From Zygnema cylindricum (Eukaryota; Streptophyta; Zygnematophyceae; Zygnematales; Zygnemataceae): DNA of 60,000 bases. Shown here in pieces: positions 1 to 9,021 of this stretch (positions within the stretch are counted from its first letter, which is position 1; the number at the start of each line of letters is the position of its first letter). Both the position numbers and the translations under genes were made by a program. The notes beneath the pieces are model-generated. The model worked only from the letters and a program-made list of their open reading frames with translations, ran no database searches and was not told the DNA's origin. Location of the stretch: assembly GCA_037447655.1 (NCBI GenBank), contig JBBHKE010001538.1:126001-186000 (forward strand). Reading direction: 5' to 3'.

Positions 1-926
1 CTGACTAACGTGACTTCACCCGAGTGTAGGCAAGACTCCCTTAAGTTTCCCACAAAAAAAATCGGGCAATTTGCTCCCTTAAGCAGTTTAATTATGAATG
101 GCCAAAGATATCCTATAAATACAGATGGCCTTAGAGAGAGTAACTGCTACCTCTAAAATATCTAAGTCGTAAATCCCTCTCTAAACCCCCTTCTCCTAAT
201 GCACGGTACCAATCACCAAACTCTGCAATACAGAAAAGTGCAAGTGTCGGAGTACTTTCTGTACGGCCATTGTATGACATGGCTATAAAAGTGACACCTG
301 TCACATCCATACTTGTTGTGATGCTCCCCTGAAATTCCTCAAGTTACTGTGATGCTGCCATGTGTTATCTTGTGTGAATGTGACCACAAACCGCCAAAGC
401 GTCCATTCGACGATGTCTCCTCGCAGCATGGCTGTCCGATCCGAAGTCGACTTTTGATACACGTCGTCGAAACAAACGTCCGTAACATTTGTTTTGTCTC
501 GTACATAAAGTACAACTGAATCTAGGCCCTATACTCGGTTCATCTAGTTAAATGGTATTTCCTACCTGCAGATGTTTAAATAGTTATTACACCCTATAAA
601 TCCCAGCACAATTCTTAGAGTATAGGACAACGCTAACAGCTACTTTCACGGACGGCAGGTACCACGATCAAATCCTGGGTCCGTGAAACCTATTTGGTAA
701 ATCTACCACCTTCTCCTTCTTGTCTCCTTCACACAAAATAGACAACCATGGCTTTACCTCCCTTTGCAGTCTTCAATGACAACGACAAGTATAACTATGA
801 CAAGTGTCGGGGCTGGAGAGAGGAGTTAGAGGCAGACTGTCCATGCCTTTTTTTTTTTTTTTTTTTTTTTTATTTCTAACTTAAAAAATACAAGAAAATA
901 CAATACAAAAACCTCTAATTTCTACA
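1..926 (-). repeat. LTR of the oldest copia element (3' LTR, truncated by window edge)
   Basis: The right end TTTCTACA at 926 is followed by the internal sequence and RNase H of a copia element on the minus strand, so this is its 3' LTR. The outer end lies left of the window. It has the module order of the other copia LTRs here: a tRNA-like block (about 623-686), an ATGGCT-containing hairpin region (about 749-840), then a T-run (848-870) near the inner end. The long oligo-T run is not shared with the other LTRs and is probably a later expansion. Confidence 0.75.
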
Positions 927-1409
927 CTCTCGTTATTTTCTAGTCACCTTTCAAATTAAGACCACACTTTTCTCTACAAAAATTTAATTTAGGGGATGGT
1001 ACAAGCTTGGTCATCATGTCTACTACCATTTCACTGTCTAGTATGTACACTAAACTTATGATTTTATCCTATACTTTTTTTCAACAAAACTAAATCAAAA
1101 ATCCATGTGTTTGGCTTTAAAGAGGTGTTTGGGATAAGCAGCAATTGCAATTGCTACATGATTATCAAAAAAGATTTTCAGCACACCACTCTTAAGATGA
1201 CCAAGCTCACCAAGCAAAGACTTCACCCACATTAATTCTTTTAGAGCAGAACAAGATGTCATGTACTCAGCCTCCATAGTGGACTGAGCAATAACCTATT
1301 GTTGTTTGCTACTCTAGCAGCAAGCCCCATCACTCACATATAATACATATCCAAAAATACACCTCCTCAATAGAGCATCTCGATAATTAGCATCAGTCCA
1401 AGTGGTGAT
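927..1409 (-). pseudogene. copia RNase H C-terminal fragment (old element, left part)
   Basis: Reading leftwards, residues such as MEAEYMTSCSALKELMWVKS (about 1220-1277) match the RNase H domain that ends copia pol polyproteins, followed by the conserved C-terminal D-N-x-A-A-I-like and K-H-M-D motifs. The frame is broken outside 1095-1277. The domain is cut at 1409 by insertion of Copia-A and resumes at 7768: the sequence on the two sides joins at GTGAT into one continuous RNase H segment, as seen by comparison with the intact equivalent near 48360-48420. Confidence 0.8.
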
Positions 1410-2140
1410 TCCAATTCTATGTCCTCCATTGGACAAAATAATACAGGAAGCCTTTAGATAATGTTTAACTAGCCCACTTCAAGCCACAATCACTACTGCC
1501 CAAGATGGCAAACTGATAGTTTGAATGCTTCCCTGTGCAGCCTAGACTCCCTTGAGTCTGTAGCAAAAAGAATCACTGAAAACGGCCAACGAGCTGAATA
1601 ATTATAAGGTGGCAAAGATGCCAAGTTTTAGACAAACTCTCAAATGGAGAGAGGTTACTACCTACCAAATTCTCTAAGTCCTAAATCCCTCTCACAACCC
1701 CTATCTATTAATGTACGAACCAATCAGATCAATGTAGGGTACAGAAAAGTCCTATGGCCGATGTACTTTCTGTACGGCTTATGTACGGCAACGCCGTTGA
1801 GTGGACGCGTGTCCACTTTTAAGTTGCCCTTATGTTCCCCAGAATTCTTGCGACCAAATGTCATCCCTCCACGTGGCCCCATGTCATGCCACGTCCATAA
1901 ACGCCAAAGTGACCATTCCGCGATCTCGGCAGTGATATACGCCGTCGGATTAAATCTGATATAAAATGTTCGCCGTCGAAACAAATGTCTGATTCATTTG
2001 TTTTCGTGCGATATAATGTTCGCACTATATAACATTAGTTTTATGTTCTTTCGTTCGCCATCCCGTTAATCGAATTCATGGTTTTAACACTATTTATATA
2101 ATTATCAAACCTAATATATCCTAACGGACTTCTATGACAA

Positions 2141-2210
2141 ACTGGTTAGAGCTAACGGCTACGCCGCGCTCTGCTGGTCAGAGGTTCCAGTACTGTAAGA
2201 CTCAAACTTT
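2141..2210 (+). other. tRNA-like block with A-box-like, B-box-like and oligo-T elements inside the LTR
   Basis: On the plus strand, opposite to the element's own transcript, the LTR reads GGTTAGAGC (2144-2152, typical of a tRNA D arm and internal A-box), then GGTTCCAGT about 30 bases later (2183-2191, B-box/T-arm-like), then TTTT at 2207-2210. The right LTR copy has the cleaner B-box GGTTCCAGTCC. This looks like a tRNA-derived RNA polymerase III unit, but no full acceptor stem can be paired, so an expressed tRNA is unlikely. Confidence 0.5.
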
Positions 2211-2272
2211 TGTTGAGAGTGACATTTGTCACTCTTTAGTCCTGCCTGCTGAGCTAGGACAGCCATGCTCAA

Positions 2273-2330
2273 CCACTCTCTCTATCCTTCAGTGATTGCA
2301 ACAAGTATGGTGGGTAGAGAGAGGAGGTGG
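2273..2330. other. LTR hairpin with conserved loop
   Basis: The arms CTCTCTCTATCC and GGGTAGAGAGAG (one G-T type mismatch) enclose a loop containing CAGTGATTGCAACAAGT. The same loop with different paired arms is found in every copia LTR of the A/E/F/G type in this window. Confidence 0.6.
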
Positions 2331-2528
2331 AGTCAAGCTGTCCGCCTTTTTCTTTTCCCATTTTTACTAAACTATTTAGACCTAGAAAATACCACATAAA
2401 TCTAATAATTTCAACACTCCCCTTATTTTCTAGTCTAACTTTAACTTCAGATTTAATCCACACTTTTCTCTACAATATTTTAACTCGGGAGAAGGCACCA
2501 GTTTTGTCATCATATCAGCTACCATTTC

Positions 2529-3480
2529 CTAATCAGATCTATATACAAGATTCATAATCCTATTCTCAACTTTTTCTCTTACAAAACTCAATCTTATATC
2601 CATATGCTTAAACATAAAATGATGTTTTGGATTAGCTGCAAATGCAATGGCAGCTTGATTATCACAAAACCCTTCTTGTACTTCCTCCTTCATATACCCC
2701 AATTCTTGCAAGAAGGATTTGACCCACATTAACTCTTTCACAGCAGAACAATAGGCCATGTACTCAGCTTCCATAGTAGATTGAGCAACCACCTTTTGTT
2801 GCTTACTACTCGAATTGCATACACCTTCCCCAACATACAACACATACCTAGAAGTGCATCTTCTCATAGGTGCGTCCCCATAACTGGCATCACTCCAAGT
2901 AGTGATGTCAGTGTGCTCCCCTCCCAAATGCAACCATAACTCTGTGGTTCCCACTAGATATCTAATGACTCTCTTGGCTGCCTCCCAGTCCCTCTTCCTA
3001 GGATCGTTAAGACTCCTACTGAGTACTCCAATTGGCGCTGCTATGTCCGGCCTAGTACAGTTTATAAAATAGATCAAACTTTTTACGACCTGTCTATAAG
3101 GGATAGACTTCATAAACTCTCTCTCCTCTGGACTCATTAGATCATCTAAGATCATGACTCCTACTTCTACACTCCCATCACTTACCATTCTTAAGTCCAT
3201 AGGAGTGGTACAACTGTTACCATATTCCATCTAGAATTTCTCAAGCATATTACCTATTCCTTCTTTCTGAGTAAGTTTGATAATCTTCTTCCCCCTATAT
3301 CTCTCCATTTGAATCCCCATAATGTATCTTGATTCACCTAAATCCTTCATATCAAATCTGCTTCTAAGATCTCTCTTTAACTTATTGATCTTCTCCCAAG
3401 ATTTACCCAACACAAGCAAATCATCTATATATATTGCAATAAAAATGACACCATTCTCATCTTCAAACATATAGATAGAA
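2529..3480 (-). pseudogene. Copia-A reverse transcriptase C-terminus and RNase H
   Basis: Two minus-strand frames (3231-3470 then 2529-3230) together carry the RT active-site motif Y-I-D-D-L-L-V-L, the K-D-L-G-E-S-R-Y-I-M-G connection region and an RNase H with T-T-W-S-D-A-S-Y-G-D and S-T-M-E-A-E-Y-M. The family copies the RNA genome into DNA and degrades the RNA strand inside virus-like particles. An in-frame stop near 3230 separates the two parts, so no single active protein is made. Upstream RT sequence is even more broken. The end at 2529 is just inside the polypurine tract. Confidence 0.85.
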
Positions 3481-4195
3481 TTTTCAGAGCTGATTCGGAT
3501 ATATCAATGACCAGTGAGAAACTCATCTAGTTTCTTATTCCACTGTCAAGGAGCCTACTTTAGTCCATATAAAGACTTTATGAGCCTATAGACTTTGTTC
3601 TCTTCTCCTTCCTCCACGAACCCCTCGGGTTGCCTCATGAAAACTTATTTCTCTAACTCAACATTAACAAAAATAGTCTTAATGTCCATCTTGTGTATTT
3701 CTATGTCTTCTGCTGCTGGCAAACTGAGGAGGATCCTTACTGATGGGAACCGAAAAAATGGAGCAAAGGTCTCCTCATAGTCAATCCCCTCCTTTTGGGT
3801 GAACCCCTTCGCTACCAATGGAGCCTTATATATCTAAATGGTATTATCTGGGTTCAGTTTTAGTTTAAATACCTATTTACACCCAATAAGTTTTCTGTCT
3901 CGAGGACAATCTGCTAGTTCTCAAGTATTTGATTCCATGATAGAAGCCATCTCATCATTTATGGCTATAATCCATCTTTCTTTCTCTAGACTATATACTG
4001 CCTACGAGTAAGACTAAGGCTCATCTGGGTGAGATAGCTTTGTAACCTTATGAGCAGCTTGTTTTTCTTGTATCCTTTTGCTGCTCCTTCTTCCTCTCTC
4101 AAACTTCGAAGCTGGAATGGATGGAAGTCTTGGATTTCTTCTGAATTTCTCAAAGGCTCCCCTGTCTATGGAAGCTGGTTCTTGTCCCGCTTCTT
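3481..4195 (-). pseudogene. Copia-A RT N-terminal half and IN-RT linker, broken
   Basis: The minus strand still encodes recognisable RVT_2 pieces (N-P-D-N-T-I, L-V-A-K-G-F-T, R-L-I-K-S-L-Y-G-L-K, Q-W-N-K-K-L-D-E-F-L), but stop codons interrupt them, for example right after S-L-Y-G-L-K and before Q-W-N-K-K. The intact equivalent in this window is Copia-E at 48900-49489. It is decayed pol sequence, not a gene. Confidence 0.8.
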
Positions 4196-5100
4196 CTATC
4201 TCCTCGAATCCACAAGATTATGTGAGGTTTCTAGTGATTCTCTTATATCTTGGATCTCCCCTGAATGTGCAATCATAGTTTCACTCATGTCCATTTCAGG
4301 AATGACCGAGTTCTCCTCACTTTCTGACTCAAATCTGATTCTTATCTTCTTTGTATATTTGAAGGGGTCAAATGACTTCCCTTCATCCATGACAACTAAG
4401 TGTTTGACGAGAATGATATCTTTCTTTGCTAAGTCATAGACTCTATATCCCTTAACATCCTCATCATATCTCACAAGGTATCCAGGTTTTCCCTTAGCAT
4501 CTAGTTTCCAGTTTTTCATATCCGTGTCAAGACTATAAACTTGGCTACCGAATATTTTAAGGTGTGAGATATCTGGTTTCCTTCCAACCCATCTCTCATA
4601 AGGTGTCACTCCCTTTAAAGCTGAGGTTAGGACTGTATTCTTAATGTAGGTTGCACAGTTCATTGCTTTTGCCCAAAATCTCTTTCCTATTTTCTTGTCT
4701 GTCAACATACTGCATGCAATATCTCCTACTGTTTGATTCCATCCCTCAGCTACCCCATTTTGTTTCAGGTTATATGGTATAGTTTTCTGGTGCTGCACTC
4801 CCTCATCTCTGAGATATTCCTTAAAGTGGTTAGAGGTATATTCCCCCCCATTATCACTCCTTATCCTCTTAATGGGGGTTTCATGCAACTTCTCACTCCA
4901 GGCTTTATATTATTTGAAGTAAGTTGATGCTTCAGACTTTGTTTTTAGAAAGTAGACTCTATAGTATCTAGACCAGTCATCAGTTATTGTCATCATAAAC
5001 CTCTTTCCTCCAACCGAAGGTACTCTTGCAGGTCCCTAAATATCTGTGTGGACCAAATCTAACACTTTATCACCTCTATATGTGGCGGCTTTAGGAAAGG
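4196..5100 (-). pseudogene. Copia-A integrase core
   Basis: The 230-codon open stretch 4196-4888 contains the second catalytic Asp context R-S-D-N-G-G-E-Y-T-S and the third-residue region N-G-V-A-E-G-W-N-Q-T (normally E-R-L-N), then the C-terminal K-V/I-F-G-S-Q-V and G-Y-L-V-R-Y-D-E-D-V-K-G-Y signature. The first Asp region (T-D-D-W-S-R-Y) lies upstream at about 4950-5000 in a different frame. The family inserts cDNA into the genome. A frameshift between the first and second Asp and a Gly for Arg near the Glu show it is dead. Confidence 0.85.
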
Positions 5101-5410
5101 GAAGTCTGTTAGCCTTACCTTGTGCAGAGCCGCTACAATCATCTATCATTTCATTATCCACAAACTAAATGCCTTCTACTACCCCAAGCTTTTTCATTTC
5201 CCTCAACTTATCAAAATTCACATGCACCAACCCCTTATGCCAAATCATCAACTTAGGTACACCAACATAGTAAGCATTCTTCTTTTCCTTACTCAGGTTA
5301 AGCCTAAACACTCCTTGGCTACCCTTATCTACCGTGAAGTAAACTTCATCCTTATACTTAGCTGTATAGACTCCATTTATATTGAAGGTATCAAACTCTT
5401 TGTCGTCTAA
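5101..5410 (-). pseudogene. Copia-A GAG-pre-integrase (zinc-binding) domain
   Basis: The minus strand shows K-G-S-Q-G-V-F-R-L-N-L and the W-H-K-G-L-V-H version of the usual W-H-K-R-L-G-H motif, then a C-x2-C-like stretch near 5115-5135. This is the HHCC zinc-binding segment between protease and integrase in copia polyproteins. The first histidine context is altered and the frame shifts near 5165, so it is non-functional. Confidence 0.75.
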
Positions 5411-6182
5411 CACAGACTAGAGACAAGATTTTTACCCAGCTGAGGAATGTAGAGCACATTTGAGAATGTTAGTATAGTAATCTTACCCTCCACTAAGACT
5501 TTAAAATTTACTGATCCCACTAGATCTGTAGTAACCACTCTCCCATCCTTATACTCCATCTCTATAGTATGGATCTTTTTTAGCTTACTGAAAAGTTCCT
5601 TATCACGACACATATGCATGGATGCACCTGAGTCGATGATCCATCTTTCTTGTGGAGCTTCCCGAATTTCTCCAAAGGCACACTTCTGTCTCGAAGGGAT
5701 CTCCTTCTCCTTCTGACTCTCGTCAAAAAAAAGCTTCCCATCCTCCTCAGAAGACTCATCCTCAGTTTCTCCTGTCACTTTTGTAACCAGAAGTGTCTTT
5801 TTCTTGCCTCCGCAAGAACCCACTCCACGGTTCTTTTGGAGCCTCAGCTTCAAAAGCTTGACACAATCCGCGATAAAGTGTCCTCGCTTATTGCAAAAAT
5901 TTCAAAGGACCTTTGGGGGCCTTGGTCCTCCAAACTGATCTCTTTCCCCTCTGTAGGATTCCTTCGAGTCCTTCCTGCATCGGTCCCCTCCTCCTACTAG
6001 AGCTTGAATGCTCTTCCCTCCTCTCCTAATCTCCATGGTGTTTTCTCTCACAAGTATCATCTAACCACTGTATTCCACTTCCATTAACTATGAAACATTT
6101 TTTGTACTCGATACATAATGTTCTCGTAGTCGTCTGGTAACTTCATGATGAGAGTGTTAACTTTCATCTTCATTGTACCTTT
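5407..6182 (-). pseudogene. Copia-A gag C-terminus, zinc knuckle and protease
   Basis: The open stretch 5407-5853 includes the aspartic protease active site W-I-I-D-S-G-A-S-M-H-M-C (about 5600-5640) and the conserved flap-like L-Y-I-P-Q-L-G-K-N-L-V-S. Further upstream (about 5855-6182) are the degenerate nucleocapsid zinc-knuckle region and the C-terminal gag helices, in shifted frames. The D-S-G-A-S catalytic triplet is intact, unlike in Copia-B and Copia-E. Confidence 0.8.
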
Positions 6183-6776
6183 CTATCCAGCACTTTCTAT
6201 CTCCATATACATACAAGAAAGATCATTAGTGTAATCTAACATCTTTCCTCCTTTGTAAGTGTAACTCACATGATTTTGCTCAGCCAACTGGAGCTTGAGA
6301 ATAGTACAAACTCTATAGGTCTCCACCAAACTCACCCAAAACTCCTCAACCTTGTAAATGTGAAGGTTGGAGGTGGCCAAAGCTTGCGTGAGGTGCCTTA
6401 GAATGAAGTTTTTGGCAGCCATGTTTACGTCTTCCCACATTTGAGTATTGTTTTCCATGGTTTTCACGGCCGCCGATCCCGGTGCCGTGGCTATAGGAGT
6501 GAGGGGTGTCTCCTTCCCTTTCCCTTTTTCGAACACATTGCTTTCCCCACCATCCGCCTCCTCCGCTAAAGCAGTCGCTGCTGCAGGAAACATAACTCCT
6601 CCAAACTTTGGTGGAGTTCTTGAAGGTGGACGTGTCACTTGTCCACTGACGATACCCCAGTATCGCTTTTCGCACAAATCCCCCATCATCATGGCTTCCT
6701 AATAGATAAACCTTGATTCATCGAAGGTGGACACCCTAGAGGGTGGGCCCATAACTTGGAATTCTTTGTCCTCCAT
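6183..6776 (-). pseudogene. Copia-A gag N-terminal region
   Basis: The ATG at 6776-6774 lies inside the 5' LTR. Translation reads through the LTR end and the primer-binding site (residues Q-V-M-G-P-P) into a gag domain with M-M-G-D-L-C-E-K-R-Y-W-G-I-V-S-G, the same block as in Copia-E and Copia-F gag. A TAG stop follows about 26 codons in, near 6700, so the open stretch 6183-6692 begins after it. The family forms the virus-like particle shell. I chose the LTR start because every related copy in the window shows the same ATG position. Confidence 0.8.
6741..6755 (-). promoter_or_regulatory. Copia-A primer-binding site (half-tRNA type)
   Basis: The plus strand GGTGGGCCCATAAC is identical to the anticodon arm of plant initiator tRNA-Met, so the minus-strand RNA can pair with it. 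It lies within 1-2 nt of the LTR end, the required place for a primer site. It is also in the gag frame and encodes V-M-G-P-P. Confidence 0.8.
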
Positions 6777-7762
6777 TGGACGACATAATACAAGAAACCT
6801 CTAGATAATGTTTAACTAGCCCACTTCAAGCCACAATCACTACTGCCCAAGATGGCAAACTGATAGTTTGAATGCTTCCCTGTGCAGCCTAGACTCCCTT
6901 GAGTCTGTAGCAAAAAGAATCACTGAAAACGGCCAACGAGCTGAATAATTATAAGGTGGCAAAGATGCCAAGTTTTAGACAAACTCTCAAATGGAGAGAG
7001 GTTACTACCTACCAAATTCTCTAAGTCCTAAATCCCTCTCACAACCCCTATCTATTAATGTACGAACCAATCAGATCAATGTAGGGTACAGAAAAGTCCT
7101 ATGGCCGATGTACTTTCTGTACGGCTTATGTACGGCAACGCCGTTGAGTGGACGCGTGTCCACTTTTAAGTTGCCCTTATGTTCCCCAGAATTCTTGCGA
7201 CCAAATGTCATCCCTCCACGTGGCCCCATGTCATGCCACGTCCATAAACGCCAAAGTGACCATTCCGCGATCTCGGCAGTGATATACGCCGTCGGATTAA
7301 ATCTGATATAAAATGTTCGCCGTCGAAACAAATGTCTGATTCATTTGTTTTCGTGCGAGATAATGTTCGCACTATATAACATTAGTTTTATGTTCTTTCG
7401 TTCGCCATCCCGTTAATCGAATTCATGGTTTTAACACTATTTATATAATTATCAAACCTAATATATCCTAACGGACTTCTATGACAAACTGGTTAGAGCT
7501 AACGGCTACGCCGCGCTCTGCTGGTCAGAGGTTCCAGTCCTGCAGGACTCAAACTTTTGTTGAGAGTGAAATTTGTCACTCTCTAGTCCTGCCTGCTGAG
7601 CTAGGACAGCCATACTCAACCACTCTCTCTATCCCTTAGTGACTGCAACAAGTATGGTGGGTAGAGAGAGGAGGTGGAGGCAAGCTGTCCGCCTTTTTCT
7701 TTTCCCATTTTTACTAAACTATTTAGACCTAGAAATACCACATAAATCTAATAATTTCAATA
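6757..7762 (-). repeat. Copia-A 5' LTR
   Basis: Near-identical partner of 1410-2416. It starts TGGAATTCT next to the primer-binding site and ends TTTCAATA (canonical TTTCAACA) just before the right target duplication GTGAT. It contains the gag ATG (6774-6776), the tRNA-like block (7491-7558, with B-box GGTTCCAGTCC at 7530-7540) and the hairpin (7619-7677). Confidence 0.9.
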
Positions 7763-7767
7763 GTGAT

Positions 7768-7990
7768 GCCAATATTGTCCCCACCCAAATGCTACCATAG
7801 ATTCGTAGTCCCTACCATATATTTATGGACTCCTTTAGCTGCCTCCTAATCTCATTTGTGGGAGCTTTCAGACTCCCACTCAACAGTCATAAAGTTGTCG
7901 CCAAATCCGGTCAAGTATAATTCATAAAATAGATCAAACTCCCCACTACTTGTCTGTACAAAATAGTCTAGATGAAATTTTTCTCTTCCG
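7768..7990 (-). pseudogene. copia RNase H fragment (old element, right part)
   Basis: It continues the RNase H/connection segment interrupted at 1409. The minus strand aligns with the Copia-E region of the P-D-I-A-A-A-V-G-V-L-S and D-W-E-A-A-K-R motifs (compare 48420-48560), with many substitutions and stops. It ends abruptly at 7990 where a foreign LTR in the opposite orientation begins. Confidence 0.7.
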
Positions 7991-8845
7991 TGTTGAAAAC
8001 ACTAGATTTAGGGGGTATTTTTTTAGGTCTGAATAGATTAAAAGCAAAAGGAAAAGCATAGGCATCCTACCTCCACCTTCTCCTTCTAGCCCATATACTT
8101 GTCGTAGTCACTGAAAGCAAGAGAGGATGGTGGAGCCATGGCTGCCTCAGCTCCATAGGCAGGACTCAATAGTGACATAAGTCACTCTCAACAAAAAGTG
8201 AGTCCGACAAGACTTGAACCTGTGACCGGAGAGCGAGGCGTAGCCGTTAACTCTATTTGGTCTGTCGTAGAAGTTCGTTAGACTACATAGGGTTTGATTT
8301 CTATATAAATAATGTTTTGGTTCTTTAATCCGATTAACGAAATTACAAATAAAGAACATGGAGACGAGTTACAATATAGTGCGAACATAAACCCGCACAA
8401 AACAAATGTATTCGACATTTGATTTTAACGACGAGTATTAAAAGCCGGTCTTGATTCGACGGCACATATCATCGACGAGATCCCAAAATGGCTGCTTTGG
8501 TGGTTTGTGGGCGTGACATGATCAGGCGCCACGTGGCAAGATAACAGTGGGAAGCAGGAATCTCGAGGAGCATGAGGACAAGTCGGAAGGAGATAGACGT
8601 CCACTCCATGGCCTTGTTTTACAGAAGTCGTACGGAAAAGACATCAACAATGGTACCTTTCTATACAGTACTATCTTTTGATTGGAGCTTACTTTAGTAG
8701 ATAAGGGTTGTGAGAGGGGTTTAGAACTTAGAGGATTTAGGAGAAAGGCGCCTCTCTCCTAGTGAGCTTGTATAAATATTGGCATCTTTGCTACTTAATA
8801 ACTAATCGCCTGGTTGGGCGTTTTTTGTGATTTTTTTGTTAGGAA
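7991..8845 (+). repeat. truncated copia LTR in reverse orientation
   Basis: It begins TGTTGAAAACACTAGATTTAG, the reverse complement of the Copia-E LTR end, and runs through the hairpin (8072-8134), tRNA-like block (about 8199-8275, minus strand) and TATAAATA box (8772-8779) to the motif CGCCTGGTTGGGCGTTTT. About 180 bases that should complete the LTR terminus are missing after 8845. It has no partner and no clear target duplication. Confidence 0.75.
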
Positions 8846-9021
8846 TATTGGGTGAATCAGCGTATCGGTCGAATTCACGTTTTTTGTTTCATATGTACTT
8901 GTTACGATTCAATTTGGAGAATCGGCGTGCATTAGACGCGCGCGATATTTTGGTTCGCGGCAATGTCACATATTGAAATCGTACAATTGGCGTTTCATGC
9001 GCGTACGACGCACCAAAGTAT
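8846..9021. other. unassigned 176-bp spacer
   Basis: This stretch lies between two LTR fragments. It matches no other part of the window that I can see, has no open frame of note, and is relatively rich in CpG-containing words (CGCGCGCG-like near 8938-8945). Confidence 0.4.

Larger units (their letters stand above)
1410..2416 (-). repeat. Copia-A 3' LTR
   Basis: It matches the right copy at 6757-7762 almost base for base over its length. The inner end TTTCAACA abuts the polypurine tract. The outer end TCCAATTCT corresponds to TGGAATTCT in the other copy, so the terminal TG has mutated. It contains a tRNA-like block (2141-2210) and a hairpin (2273-2330). Confidence 0.9.
1410..7762 (-). mobile_element. 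Copia-A, full-length but decayed Ty1/copia retrotransposon
   Basis: A 6.35-kb element with two LTRs of about 1 kb (1410-2416 and 6757-7762) and gag-PR-IN-RT-RNase H order on the minus strand, the copia order. It is flanked by a 5-bp target duplication GTGAT (1405-1409 and 7763-7767). It sits inside the RNase H of an older copia element, and removing it plus one GTGAT rejoins that domain. The polypurine tract (AAGGGGAG on the minus strand) lies directly inside the 3' LTR at 2417-2424. All coding regions contain stops or frameshifts, so it cannot move on its own. Confidence 0.9.

Noticed and set aside
749-850. Short ATGGCT-starting open frame in LTRs (also near 27272, 33722, 39457, 47755)
   Set aside because: The frame is not kept among LTR copies (several stop early), while the paired arms of the hairpin are kept. 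Structure explains the conservation better than a peptide.
1644-1964. Open frame of about 106 codons repeated at 6991-7311, on both strands of the Copia-A LTRs
   Set aside because: It is present twice only because both LTRs contain it, shows no family motif, and has a competing open frame on the other strand. Non-coding LTR sequence.
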